Part shown: positions 8,191 to 16,989 of the stretch, piece after piece | Numbering within the stretch: position 1 is the stretch's first letter | Layout: each line of letters begins with the position of its first letter | NCBI GenBank assembly: GCA_033763935.1 | Contig: JANRJO010000107.1 | Location: forward strand, 1-64,000 | Direction: 5' to 3' | DNA: 64,000 nucleotides | Origin: DALYJJ01 sp033763935 | Lineage (GTDB): Bacteria; Acidobacteriota; Terriglobia; Bryobacterales; Bryobacteraceae | Notes under the pieces: model-generated | The model's database searches: none | What the model was told of the DNA's origin: nothing | Seen by the model: the letters and a program-made list of their open reading frames with translations, nothing else | Program-made: the position numbers and the translations under genes

Positions 8191-8736
8191 ATGTTTGATC
8201 TGGTGGAAAAGCCGGTTGTGCAGTTCGCATTGCTGCTAGCGACGACAACACTCGGCGGCTGTAATCAAAACACCGTTACATTATCGGTACCGCCTCAGTG
8301 GGTTTATCGCCCAGAAAGCTTGGTCAGGCTTCGCCAGGTTCTGACATTTGATCAGCCAGGCAGCACCAGGTTCGTGATTTCCGGCGTGCATGAAGGCGAT
8401 CCCGGTTCAGCCCAGCGATGGACAGACCGGCGCGCGGTCCTTCGTTTTTGGCCGACGCAAGGCAAAGACCTTACGCTTCGTGCTCGCTTCTATCTACCAG
8501 ACGTAACGTTGCGCGACACCGGACCAGTGGTGGTGGCCTTGGCTGTGAACCACCGCACGCTCGTCCGGCACCGCTACACAGAGGCAGGTTCGTATGACCT
8601 CGTCGCACCTGTGCCCCGGGCGGCGGTCGCGGTTGACAGTCCCCTGATTGTTGAGCTGGCGGTTGAACCTCCCTGGGTATCGCCTAGCGATCAGACAACC
8701 TTGGGAGTGCTGCTTCATGAGGTATCGATCATGTAG
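8191..8736 (+). CDS. putative lipoprotein, unknown function
   Basis: The 181-residue product begins MFDLVEKPVVQFALLLATTT and has a lipobox LGGC shortly after, so it is probably exported and lipid-anchored. The mature part is beta-rich, with no motif I can name. I chose ATG 8191 over a GTG at 8164 because the signal peptide then has normal length; no strong ribosome site is visible for either. Base composition is less GC-biased than in the flanking genes. It lies inside the segment bracketed by 75-bp repeats, upstream of a GT-C-like membrane protein, and may act with it at the envelope. Confidence 0.6.
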   Translation: MFDLVEKPVVQFALLLATTTLGGCNQNTVTLSVPPQWVYRPESLVRLRQVLTFDQPGSTRFVISGVHEGDPGSAQRWTDRRAVLRFWPTQGKDLTLRARFYLPDVTLRDTGPVVVALAVNHRTLVRHRYTEAGSYDLVAPVPRAAVAVDSPLIVELAVEPPWVSPSDQTTLGVLLHEVSIM

Positions 8737-8949
8737 TGCTGAAGGGAATTCAGCCCGATTGGTATCAAACCTCGTTCAACCCTGAAGAATTAACCTCACA
8801 ACTCCTCCGACGGGAGATATTTCGTAGATTGGGAGTCGGAGGCAGACGTGTGTTGATCGTTTTGCGCTGTCGCCCCCGCTCGAAACTCTACTAATACTCT
8901 GCGCGCCCCGGTTCGGGTAATCACGAGGGAGGAACGAACTAAAATCCCC

Positions 8950-11208
8950 ATGGGAATGATGTCGATGACAGGAGCACTCTGGGATGCCGCCGTCGTGGTG
9001 ACGGGCGCCAGTTTGACCGTTGCGACTTGTTTGGCACTGGGCCGCTTGATTCTGATGCCGATTCGTTCCTGTTTAACAACCATCGAGGATTGGGCGCTTG
9101 GGTTCCTACTCGGGGGGGCAGCGCTCAGTCCGGTTGTTCTGGTGCTGGGCCTCGCCGGCCTCATCTTTCCTGCGACGTTCATTACTGTTTCTCTCTTGGC
9201 GGTATCTGGGCAGGTGTTGATGTGGCGCCGTTATGCCGATCCGGTGCGCCCCCGATTCAAGAAATTGTCGACCATTTGGCGAGTGGCTCTGGCGATCACT
9301 GGAGTGGCGTACGGCGTGCTCTATTTCGTGAATGCTCTCGCACCGGATACCAGCCCCGATGGCACTGGATACCACTTAGGCCTGTTGGAACCCTATCTTC
9401 GTACTCACCGAATCGCGGCAAATCCGACCAGTTTCCACGCTATGTTGTCGCAGGGCATTGAGATGATATACCTCTTTGCGATCAGCGTAGGGGCGTATTC
9501 TTCCGCGGCGATCGTTCACTTGGCCTTCCTCGCCTCCTTGGTCACGCTTGTCGTTGCCTACGGTAAACGTCACGGAGGCCCAACCGCCGGTGCGCTCGGC
9601 GCCATTTTGCTCATCGCCTGTCCCGTTGTCGGCGTTGACGCTTCCTCCTCTTATGTAGACGTTGCAGCTTCGTCAATCGCCTTTGGGAGCTTTTATCTAC
9701 TATCGATTTGGGCTAAACACAACACCGGACGCTTGGAGCTCTTCTACGCCGGTCTTCTCGCCGGATTCTGCTATGCCGCCAAGTACTCTGTCGCCGTAGC
9801 CGTGCCCATTGCGGCCGGAATGGTGATCTGGGAGCTGAGAACTCAATGGCGAAGCAGGCGGATGGTAAAAGGCCTCGGTCTTCTCGCTCTGGGAGCAGCG
9901 CTAGCGGCGGGGCCATGGGTCATCCGCAATCTCATCTGGTACCAGAATCCTACGGCTCCTTTTTTCAACCATCTGTTCCCCAACCAATACGTGCACGTGA
10001 GCCTTGAAGAGTCCTTGCGGGAGAGCTTGAAGAACTGGGGCCATTTGCCCTCGACGTGGCTGTTGCCGATCGAGCTGGCGACCGGGGGTTTCGCCTTGCA
10101 GGGATTGCTTGGTCCCCTGTTTCTGCTCGCACCTGTCGGTGTCCTGTCGGTGAGGACTGTGGCCGGCAGAAGGCTGCTCTTGGCTACGCTCGGCTTTGCA
10201 GCTGTCTATCCGGCGAGTCTTGGTACTCGTTTTCTGATTCCGTCGCTGCCCTTTGCGGCCCTCGCGTTCTCCATGGCACTAGGGTCTCGACAACGTCTCT
10301 CAATCGCCTGTGCGGTCTTTCATGCGGTTACATGCTGGCCGAGCGTCGTTGCGCTCTATTGTGCGCCGGGCAGCTGGCGGCTATGGGAGTTTCCGCTTCG
10401 CGCGGCGCTGAGGATCGAACCGGAGGAGTCCTATCTTCGGGGCCGATTGGGCGAATGGGAGCTACTGCAGTTCATCAACGAGAAGACGCCCACTCAATCG
10501 CGGATTCTCGCGCTCGGTGGCCTAGCCAAAGCGTATGCAAAGCGCGACGTGCTGGTCGCCTATGAATCCGCTATCGGAGAAGTTCTCAGGGACAGCCTCT
10601 GGACGTCGCACTTCAAGGACTTCAGCCCGTCCTTTCGGCGCGAGTTTGTGTTTCCCGAGACGCGGCTCCGGAAGCTCCGCGTTGTAAGCAGAAGTGAAGG
10701 AAAAGATCATTTTGCTCAATGGAGTCTCGCGGAGGTGAGACTGAAGGCGACGTCGGGAGAAATGATCCGGAGTCGTGATTGGTCCATTCGATCTGCTCCC
10801 AACGGATGGGACGTATCACTCGCATTCGACGGCAATCCCGCCACACGATGGATGACTTGGGAGCGAGCGCGGACGGGAATGATGGTTGAAGTTGTACTGC
10901 CGTCCTACATGATGGTGAACGGCGTTGTCCTCGAAACCGCTTCGGAGCATGTATGGGTAACGCCAGAAGTGCGTGCGGAAGTGAACGGTCAATGGCTTGT
11001 CTTAGCGCGTGATTCGACTGTCATTCCCACGACCGTCGATCCCCACATGCGGCGCGCGGGTATCGACTTCCTTCGGGATAGAGGCATCACTCACTTGGCC
11101 GTGCCCGTGGGCGACTATTTGGAAAAAGACCTCCATGATGACTGGTGGCAGTGGGGTGTCAGCGAACTCGGGCGTTTTGGCGACTGGCGACTCTTCGCCA
11201 TCCGATGA
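8950..11208 (+). CDS. polytopic GT-C-like glycosyltransferase with C-terminal discoidin-like domain
   Basis: The product has 752 residues. The first 450 or so form about ten to twelve transmembrane helices, with a loop carrying acidic residues after the second or third helix (NALAPDTSPDGTGYH). This resembles the ArnT/PMT (GT-C) glycosyltransferases that use lipid-linked sugars. The C-terminal 250 residues are soluble and contain a discoidin/F5-8-C-like motif (LAFDGNPATRWMTW, near 615-628). A role in envelope or exopolysaccharide glycosylation is an inference. Several ATGs cluster at 8950-8971; the first is used. Base composition is lower in GC than the neighbours, suggesting transfer. The flanking 75-bp repeats support an acquired module. 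Confidence 0.65.
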   Translation: MGMMSMTGALWDAAVVVTGASLTVATCLALGRLILMPIRSCLTTIEDWALGFLLGGAALSPVVLVLGLAGLIFPATFITVSLLAVSGQVLMWRRYADPVRPRFKKLSTIWRVALAITGVAYGVLYFVNALAPDTSPDGTGYHLGLLEPYLRTHRIAANPTSFHAMLSQGIEMIYLFAISVGAYSSAAIVHLAFLASLVTLVVAYGKRHGGPTAGALGAILLIACPVVGVDASSSYVDVAASSIAFGSFYLLSIWAKHNTGRLELFYAGLLAGFCYAAKYSVAVAVPIAAGMVIWELRTQWRSRRMVKGLGLLALGAALAAGPWVIRNLIWYQNPTAPFFNHLFPNQYVHVSLEESLRESLKNWGHLPSTWLLPIELATGGFALQGLLGPLFLLAPVGVLSVRTVAGRRLLLATLGFAAVYPASLGTRFLIPSLPFAALAFSMALGSRQRLSIACAVFHAVTCWPSVVALYCAPGSWRLWEFPLRAALRIEPEESYLRGRLGEWELLQFINEKTPTQSRILALGGLAKAYAKRDVLVAYESAIGEVLRDSLWTSHFKDFSPSFRREFVFPETRLRKLRVVSRSEGKDHFAQWSLAEVRLKATSGEMIRSRDWSIRSAPNGWDVSLAFDGNPATRWMTWERARTGMMVEVVLPSYMMVNGVVLETASEHVWVTPEVRAEVNGQWLVLARDSTVIPTTVDPHMRRAGIDFLRDRGITHLAVPVGDYLEKDLHDDWWQWGVSELGRFGDWRLFAIR

Positions 11209-11247
11209 TCCGACCGTGGCTCCTGCCCGTTCACTTCCTCCAACGGC

Positions 11248-11323
11248 GTGCGGAACTGGGATGGGGGTGTGCGGGTATGATTGACGGATATGTTGACGTG
11301 ACGGTCGTGTATGGCGATGGCGG
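11248..11323. repeat. 75-bp imperfect direct repeat, right copy
   Basis: This is the second copy of the repeat at 8083-8157, 3.1 kb away in the same orientation. It starts 40 bp after the stop of the GT-C-like gene. No transposase or integrase lies between the copies. Confidence 0.8.
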
Positions 11324-11353
11324 TGGGGGCGATGGTGGCGCGCGGGAAGGTGC

Positions 11354-11359
11354 TAATGT
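11354..11359 (+). promoter_or_regulatory. -10-like box upstream of small gene
   Basis: TAATGT lies 6 nt before the ATG at 11366. There is no Shine-Dalgarno site, which fits leaderless transcription. Confidence 0.35.
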
Positions 11360-11365
11360 TGAGGC

Positions 11366-11611
11366 ATGAGTAGCGCCGCTCTGGATGAGCTCCTGGGCCC
11401 CTTGGCCTCGTCGTTGGACCCATCCGCACTGCGCAAGATCATCGAGTTCCGAATTCCCCCTGAAGTGCAGGCGCGTGTGGAATACTTGGCGAAGCGCGCG
11501 AACGAAGGAGATCTCGCGCCCGACGAGGACGCCGAGTATGAAGCCTTGATCGACGGCGCTGACTTGATCACAATTCTGAAATTGAAGGCGCAACGCCTTT
11601 TGGCGGCGTGA
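11366..11611 (+). CDS. small conserved protein coupled to an HNH nuclease gene
   Basis: The 81-residue, mostly helical, acidic protein contains the blocks IIEFRIPPEVQARVEYLAKR and EDAEYEALIDGADLITILKL. Small proteins of this kind are found directly upstream of HNH endonuclease genes in several phyla, and here the next gene starts within its stop codon (GTGA). The function is not established; an accessory or control role for the nuclease is an inference. The reading frame is intact although the nuclease gene is broken. Confidence 0.7.
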   Translation: MSSAALDELLGPLASSLDPSALRKIIEFRIPPEVQARVEYLAKRANEGDLAPDEDAEYEALIDGADLITILKLKAQRLLAA

Positions 11612-11882
11612 GGTCTGGGTCCGTCCGGGAGAGCGTTCGCAGCCGATCTGGCGATCGCTGCGAGTACTGCCAACTTCAACAGCGATACTCGGAATTTGCT
11701 CAGCACGTCGAGCACATTGTTGCTCGCCAGCATCTGGCCGACGACGACCTCGACAACTTAGCCTTGGCCTGCCACTTTTGCAATCGGCGGTTGGCCGGGC
11801 GACGGTGAATGTGCTTGCGTTGAACGACGGCAAACGAATGAGGTTGCGTCTGCAGCTACTTAAAGACGGCCTGCTGCACTAA
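11608..11882 (+). pseudogene. HNH endonuclease, internally deleted and frameshifted
   Basis: From GTG 11608 the frame encodes the HNH core GDRCEYCQ, HVEHIVARQH and DNLALACHFCNRR, then reaches TGA at 11806-11808. From 11790 another frame continues VGRATVNVLALND to TAA 11880-11882. This is the conserved C-terminus of this family (intact members read LTPVGRAT...). The middle segment between CNR and VGRAT, normally about 45-50 residues with an FHPR-type motif, is missing. The fault is therefore a deletion whose junction also shifts the frame. The catalytic HNH residues remain, but the truncated product of 66 residues is unlikely to be stable. Confidence 0.8.
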
Positions 11883-11985
11883 GCTTGCGACGGCCAATCC
11901 CGTGGCGTCGTTTGAGGCGGGCGGCGCGGCGGTCGCGGGAAGGCGTCAGTGTTGCGATGATCAGGTGTACGGCCTGCGCGGAGAG

Positions 11986-14421
11986 CTATTTCGCCGCCGG
12001 CTCAGGGACCACTAATTCGCGCTTGTACTTACATTCGGCGTTCGGGCACTGGGCGATGGGGCCGGCCTTGAGCCACTTTTCGAGTAAGTAGGGGCTGCTG
12101 CACTGGGGGCACTGTTCAGGGATGGGTTTATTCCAAGCCACGAAATCGCAGTCGGGGTAGCGGTTGCAGCCGTAGAAGGTTTTGCCGCGCTTGGAGCGGC
12201 GTTCGATGATTTCGCCCTCGTTGCACTGAGGGCACTTGACGCCGATGGTCTTCTGCTTGACGTACTTACATTTCGGGTAGTTGGAGCAGGAGACGAATTC
12301 GCCGAAGCGGCCGTATTTCATGGCCAGCTTGGAACCGCACTTCGGACACTCTTCTTCGAGCGGGACATCCTGCTTCTTCTGCTGGCCGCCGATTTGCTTG
12401 GTGGTTTTGCAGTCGGGGTAACCGGAGCAGGCGTAGAAGGTGCCGAAGCGGCCCTTCTTGAGGACCATGGTGCGGCCGCAGTTTTCGCAGTACTCTTCGG
12501 CGTCCTGTTCGGTGAGGCTGTCGGCCTTATCAATGTCGGGTAGCTCGACGGCGAGCTGGCGCGTATTGGTGCATTCGGGGTAGCCGGTGCAGGCGAGGAA
12601 GCTGCCGTGCTTGCCCCACTTGATGACCATGGGCTTGCCGCACTTATCGCAGACGATATCGGTGGGCTGCTCCATGCGCTTGATGTCGCGCATTTCGACT
12701 TCGGCGCGTTCGAGGTCGCCCTTGAACTTTTCGTAGAACTCGCCGAGGGCTTCGATCCAGTCGCGCTTGCCTTCCTCGATCTCGTCGAGCTCCTCTTCCA
12801 TGCGCGCGGTGTAGCGGACGTCGAAGATGTCGTTGAAGCTTTCGGTGAGCAGGTCCGTGACGACCATGCCGAGCTCGGTGGGGACGAACTTGCCGCCCTC
12901 CTTCTTGACGTACTCGCGCTCCTGGATGGTGGAGAGGATGGAGGCGTAGGTGGAGGGGCGGCCGACGCCGTCGGATTCGAGCTCCTTGACGAGGGTCGCT
13001 TCGGTGAAGCGGGGCGGCGGCTCCGTGAAGTGCTGCTCGGGTTCGATGGACTTGAAGCGGAGGCGTTCACCCTCGGTGACGGCGGGGAGCTTCGCCTTGA
13101 GCTCGTCGTCCTCTTCGTCCTTCTGGTCCTTGCCTTCTTCGTAGACGGCGAGGAAGCCGTCGAACTTGGGGACGCTGCCGGTGGCGCGGAAGAGGTACTC
13201 GGCGCCGTCCTTACCTTGCGCGGTGACTTCGATGGTGGTCTGGTCAAAGACGGCGGGGGTCATCTGGGAGGCGACGAAGCGCATCCAGATGAGGCGATAG
13301 AGCTTGAGCTCGTCTTCGGAGAGATGCTTTTCGAGCTCGTCGGGCGTGCGCACGGCGCTGGTGGGGCGGATGGCTTCGTGGGCGTCCTGCGCGTCCTTCT
13401 TGCTGCGATAGTAGTTGGGCTTTTCGGGCAGGTAGCGTTCGCCGTAGCGTTTACCGACGAACTCGCGCACTTCGCGGAGGGCATCGTCGGAGACGCGGGT
13501 GGAATCGGTACGCATGTAGGTGATGAGGCCGACGGCGCCTTCCTTGCCGAGTTCAACGCCTTCGTAGAGGCGCTGGGCGATCATCATGGTGCGCTTGACG
13601 CTGAAGCGGAGCTTGCGGGCGGCCTCCTGCTGGAGGGTGGAGGTGATGAAGGGCGGGACCGGATTGCGGCGCTTTTCCTTGGTGGCGACGGAGCGGACGA
13701 GGTAGCTCGCGTCGACGAGCGCGTCGACGATCTGCTTCGAAGCGGCTTCGTCGGGGATATCGACGTTCTCGTTGTTGCGCTTGGCGAGGTGGGCCTTGAG
13801 GACGGGCGGCTTCTGGGCGTTGAGGTGGACGTCGATGGTCCAGTACTCACGCTTTTGGAAGGCGCGGATCTCGCGTTCGCGGTCGACGATGAGGCGGAGG
13901 GCGACGGTCTGGACGCGGCCGGCGGAGAGGCCGCGGCGCACTTTGTCCCAGAGGAGGGGAGAGATTTTGTAGCCGACGAGGCGATCGAGGACGCGGCGTG
14001 CCTGCTGGGCGTCAACGAGGTGGACGTTGACGGCCATGGGCTTTTCGAAGGCTTTGCGGATGGCGTTCTGCGTGATCTCGTTAAACATCACGCGGACGAC
14101 CTGGCGCTCGCCGTTCTTGCGGCCGGCGAGCTCTTCCTGAAGGTGGTAGCAGATGGCCTCGCCTTCGCGGTCCGGGTCAGCGGCGAGGTAGACGGTGTCG
14201 ACGTCCTTGGCGGCCTTCTTCAGCTCGTCGATGAGTTTCTTTTTGCCCTCGATGATTTCGTAGCGGGGACGGAAGTCGTGTTCGACGTCGACGGCGAGGT
14301 CCTTCTTGGGAAGGTCCTTGATGTGGCCGAGCGAGGCTTTGACGACGAAGTTCTTGCCCAGGTATTTGCCGATGGTCTTCGCCTTCGCCGGCGATTCGAC
14401 GATGACGAGCGCTTTACTCAT
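11986..14421 (-). CDS. topA: DNA topoisomerase I
   Basis: The 811-residue enzyme relaxes negative supercoils by nicking one strand. The Toprim domain starts MSKALVIVESPAKAKTIGKY and includes the metal site DPDREGEA. The active-site tyrosine lies in LITYMRTDSTRVSDDAL, near residue 295. The C-terminal 220 residues carry five Cys4 zinc-ribbon repeats (CDKCGKPM, CENCGRTM, CPKCGSKL, CPQCNEGE, CPQCSSPY), more than the three usual in Escherichia coli. The start ATG 14421 has GAGGAA 12 nt upstream. The gene is followed by the HNH remnant and preceded on the same strand by dprA. Confidence 0.96.
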   Translation of the reverse strand: MSKALVIVESPAKAKTIGKYLGKNFVVKASLGHIKDLPKKDLAVDVEHDFRPRYEIIEGKKKLIDELKKAAKDVDTVYLAADPDREGEAICYHLQEELAGRKNGERQVVRVMFNEITQNAIRKAFEKPMAVNVHLVDAQQARRVLDRLVGYKISPLLWDKVRRGLSAGRVQTVALRLIVDREREIRAFQKREYWTIDVHLNAQKPPVLKAHLAKRNNENVDIPDEAASKQIVDALVDASYLVRSVATKEKRRNPVPPFITSTLQQEAARKLRFSVKRTMMIAQRLYEGVELGKEGAVGLITYMRTDSTRVSDDALREVREFVGKRYGERYLPEKPNYYRSKKDAQDAHEAIRPTSAVRTPDELEKHLSEDELKLYRLIWMRFVASQMTPAVFDQTTIEVTAQGKDGAEYLFRATGSVPKFDGFLAVYEEGKDQKDEEDDELKAKLPAVTEGERLRFKSIEPEQHFTEPPPRFTEATLVKELESDGVGRPSTYASILSTIQEREYVKKEGGKFVPTELGMVVTDLLTESFNDIFDVRYTARMEEELDEIEEGKRDWIEALGEFYEKFKGDLERAEVEMRDIKRMEQPTDIVCDKCGKPMVIKWGKHGSFLACTGYPECTNTRQLAVELPDIDKADSLTEQDAEEYCENCGRTMVLKKGRFGTFYACSGYPDCKTTKQIGGQQKKQDVPLEEECPKCGSKLAMKYGRFGEFVSCSNYPKCKYVKQKTIGVKCPQCNEGEIIERRSKRGKTFYGCNRYPDCDFVAWNKPIPEQCPQCSSPYLLEKWLKAGPIAQCPNAECKYKRELVVPEPAAK

Positions 14422-14523
14422 AAGCCAAAAGATTCCTCTATTAGAAAGGCGAACGAACGAAATAAGACTGTCCGCTTGGGTCGCGGCTAGATCCGTGCGA
14501 CGCGGCGAATCAGTTGTCGGAGG

Positions 14524-15714
14524 CTATTCCTTCCACACTCTAACAAAGTTCTTGCCGGGCATCTGCCGGACGAGTCCGAGGAGTTCGAGTTCGAACAGCG
14601 TCGCGATGACCTCCGACGACGACTCATTGTGCACGTTCGCCAGCAAGTCGTCAAGGTTGGTGGCCTGGTCGGGGCGGAGGAGGCCGAGCAGGGAACGGCC
14701 GAGGGGCTGGTTGGGCCCGAGCGACTCCAAGACGTTAGCGACCATGGACTTGCCGCTTACCGTTGGATGCTCGGTGGAGGAAAAAAGATTCCGCTGCCGG
14801 GCGAGCTCGGCGCGTTCGCGGAGGGGGAGGCCGTCAAGGATATCCTGTGGGCTTTGAACCAGATGAGCGCCATCCTTAATGAGAAGGTTGGGGCCCCAAC
14901 TGGCGTTTGAGGTGATGTTGCCGGGGACGGCGAAGACTTCGCGGCCCTGATCGGCGGCGAGGCGGGCGGTGATGGAGGAGCCGGAGTACTGTGCGCCTTC
15001 GACGATGACGACGCCGGCGCTCATGCCGCTGACGATGCGGTTGCGAACGGGGAAGTTCTGCGGGTAGGCGGGGGTCATCATGGGGAACTCGGAGAGGAGG
15101 AGACCTTTGGCGGCGATATCGGCGGCGAGTTTACGGTTTTCGGCGGGGTAGACGAGGTCGACGCCGCAGCCGAGGACCGCGACGGTATCGCCGCTGACGG
15201 AGAGGGCGCCTTTGTGGGAGGCGGTATCGATGCCGCGGGCCATGCCGCTGATGATGGTGACGCCGGCGGCGGCGAGTTCGGCGGAGAAGCGTTCGGCGAC
15301 AGAGAGGCCGTAGGGGGTGGGGCGGCGGGTGCCGACCATCGCGACGGTGACGCGGTTGAGGAGTTCGAGGCGGCCGCGGGCGAAGAGGGCGAGCGGAGGG
15401 TCATAGATATCGCGGAGGGGTTCGGGGTAGCGGGGGTCGTGGACGGGGACGAGGGCAGCGGCGAAGGCGGCGAGTTTCTCCTGCTGGCGGACGGCGTCGT
15501 CAAAGGTACAGCCGCTGGCGATGGACTGGGCGGTTGCGCCGGCGAGGCCGGAGGCTTCGAGTTCGGAGCGCGAGGCGCGGAAGATGGCGAGGGGGGAGCG
15601 GAAGCGTTCGAGGAGCTGGTGCGCGCCGCGGTTGCCGAGGCCGGGGACGAGGAGGAGAGCGAGCCAGTGGAGCTCTTCTTCGCGGGAGAGGGAGAGGGTG
15701 ATGGAAGCGGTCAT
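14524..15714 (-). CDS. dprA: DNA processing protein DprA (Smf)
   Basis: The 396-residue protein binds incoming single-stranded DNA and loads RecA in natural transformation. An N-terminal helix-hairpin-type region (ALLLVPGLGNRGAHQLLERF) precedes the Rossmann-like DprA domain (VAMVGTRRPTPYGLSVAERF, ISGMARGIDTASHKGAL). A C-terminal winged-helix DML1-type domain (LDDLLANVHNESSSEVIATL) closes the protein. The start is set at ATG 15714, since the longer frame adds 34 low-complexity residues. The dprA-topA order is a widespread bacterial arrangement. Confidence 0.95.
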   Translation of the reverse strand: MTASITLSLSREEELHWLALLLVPGLGNRGAHQLLERFRSPLAIFRASRSELEASGLAGATAQSIASGCTFDDAVRQQEKLAAFAAALVPVHDPRYPEPLRDIYDPPLALFARGRLELLNRVTVAMVGTRRPTPYGLSVAERFSAELAAAGVTIISGMARGIDTASHKGALSVSGDTVAVLGCGVDLVYPAENRKLAADIAAKGLLLSEFPMMTPAYPQNFPVRNRIVSGMSAGVVIVEGAQYSGSSITARLAADQGREVFAVPGNITSNASWGPNLLIKDGAHLVQSPQDILDGLPLRERAELARQRNLFSSTEHPTVSGKSMVANVLESLGPNQPLGRSLLGLLRPDQATNLDDLLANVHNESSSEVIATLFELELLGLVRQMPGKNFVRVWKE

Positions 15715-15791
15715 AACGTACCTGTGCGCCGGGGCCGGCCCATGAGGAGAGTGCGGGGGGAGGGGGAGCGCTCTCACGGGATTTCTCGGGG

Positions 15792-15797
15792 TAAGCT
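15792..15797 (+). promoter_or_regulatory. -10-like box
   Basis: TAAGCT lies 7 nt before the ATG at 15805, with no ribosome site. The same hexamer stands 6 nt before the gene at 60360. Confidence 0.3.
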
Positions 15798-15804
15798 GGG
15801 GGCT

Positions 15805-16239
15805 ATGGCGACACAAGCGACCTACGAGGACGTGAACCTGATTGTGCGGCTCTATGAGATGCGGCGCGAGGAGAAGATGCGGGCGGCTCGGGACTGGTTT
15901 ACGAAGAACTGCAAGCCGAAGTCGATGGACGAGCTGATGCAGTTGATCCCGCAGGGGACGGATGCGAATGCGTACTTCCGGCAGGTGGTGACGTACTGGG
16001 AGATGGTAGCGTCGTTCCTGACGGCTGGGGTGTTGAACCGGGAGCTGTTCTTCCAGAGCGGGCGGGAGTTGCTGCTGGTGTACGCGCGGCTGCGGAATTT
16101 GATTCCGTCGATGCGGGAGCTATACAAGGACCCGACGCAGTTGAAGAATTTGGAGGCGGTGGCGCTCGATTACATCAAGTGGATGGACGGGCAGAGTCCG
16201 GAGATGTTCAAGGCGTTTGCGGCGCGGATCGGCGCCTGA
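15805..16239 (+). CDS. conserved hypothetical cytoplasmic protein
   Basis: The 144-residue helical protein begins MATQATYEDVNLIVRLYEMR and is rich in Arg, Glu and aromatic residues (FTKNCKPKSMDELMQLIPQG; AYFRQVVTYWEMVASFLTAG). It resembles small proteins seen across Acidobacteria with no known role. It has no signal peptide or clear membrane segment. The ATG is preceded by TAAGCT 7 nt upstream and no Shine-Dalgarno site. Its stop overlaps the ATG of the next small gene (TGATG), so the two form an operon, divergent from dprA. Confidence 0.75.
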   Translation: MATQATYEDVNLIVRLYEMRREEKMRAARDWFTKNCKPKSMDELMQLIPQGTDANAYFRQVVTYWEMVASFLTAGVLNRELFFQSGRELLLVYARLRNLIPSMRELYKDPTQLKNLEAVALDYIKWMDGQSPEMFKAFAARIGA

Positions 16240-16505
16240 TGCGGCGGGAGGACGACGAGTTTGCGGCGCTGGATCTGGAGTTGGTGTATATCGCCAAGAA
16301 GCTGGCGGAGGCCAAGGAACTGGAAGACGCGCTGACGGCGGACGGGATCGACTATTTGGTGGAGCCGGACACGTATAAGGGCGGGGTGGTGTTTCAGACG
16401 ACGCGGGTGGGGGCGTTCTTTTACGTGGTGCCGGAGGCGGCGGAGGAGACGCGGCGGTGGCTGGCGGCGCGGCGGTATAAGCCGCATGTGAAGCGGGAGG
16501 GGTGA
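16239..16505 (+). CDS. small conserved protein (DUF2007-like)
   Basis: The 88-residue product has a stretch (AKELEDALTADGIDYLVEPD) recalling DUF2007-type domains, in which a short alpha/beta unit compares duplicated or redundant positions. The rest is VFQTTRVGAFFYVVPEAAEE plus a basic tail. The assignment is weak. Its ATG overlaps the previous stop by one base. No signal peptide is seen. Confidence 0.6.
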   Translation: MRREDDEFAALDLELVYIAKKLAEAKELEDALTADGIDYLVEPDTYKGGVVFQTTRVGAFFYVVPEAAEETRRWLAARRYKPHVKREG

Positions 16506-16536
16506 GGGGGGCGGCGCCGACGGCGTTGCTTGCGCG

Positions 16537-16989
16537 TTAGATTGCCGTGAGGATCTCTTTGAGGCGCACGGCCAGCTGGCGGTATCGCGGAGTCCGTGCC
16601 TCGGCTTCCAACTTCGTGGAGAAGTGGTGAAGCCAGGCGATGTGGCTTCCGGCATACGCTGTGAGGACTTCGTCGTCCGAGGCCGCCTCGAGGAGGTGCG
16701 CATAGAAGATCAGGAGCAAGCCCGCATGATCCGCCGGCTCCTGTTCGGTTGCCGGTTCGAACCCGAAGCGCCGGTACCACTCGAGCGCACTGTGATGCGC
16801 CTCGCCCATAAGGCGGGGGTCTCCACCGTCCTGCGGCCACACCGATTGCCACGGGGGGCAAGCCGCGCCCTGGGGGCTGAGGAACAGGCGTACGTATTCC
16901 CGCTCCTCGTCCGGATTCCCGTCAGGCGGGCGCAGCAAGGCGCGGCCGAGTTCCGCGAGGAGCCCGGCCGGTTCTTCCACGTGCGTCAT
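16537..16989 (-). CDS. TorD/DmsD-type chaperone for a molybdoenzyme
   Basis: The 150-residue helical protein has the hallmarks of the TorD family: a PPWQSVW segment, GFEPATEQEPADHAGLLLIF (matching the E-PDH-motif region), and a C-terminal HHFSTKLEAEA segment. Such chaperones bind the Tat signal and help insert the molybdenum cofactor. The ATG overlaps the stop of the adjoining oxidoreductase gene (ATGA), which strongly implies that the oxidoreductase is its client. It is the last gene of the arsR-led operon. Confidence 0.85.
   Translation of the reverse strand: MTHVEEPAGLLAELGRALLRPPDGNPDEEREYVRLFLSPQGAACPPWQSVWPQDGGDPRLMGEAHHSALEWYRRFGFEPATEQEPADHAGLLLIFYAHLLEAASDDEVLTAYAGSHIAWLHHFSTKLEAEARTPRYRQLAVRLKEILTAI

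Noticed and set aside
12607..14490. 627-residue plus-strand frame opposite topA
   Set aside because: It is a shadow of topA: Gly/Asp/Glu/Val-rich with no motif, while topA has all of its family motifs.
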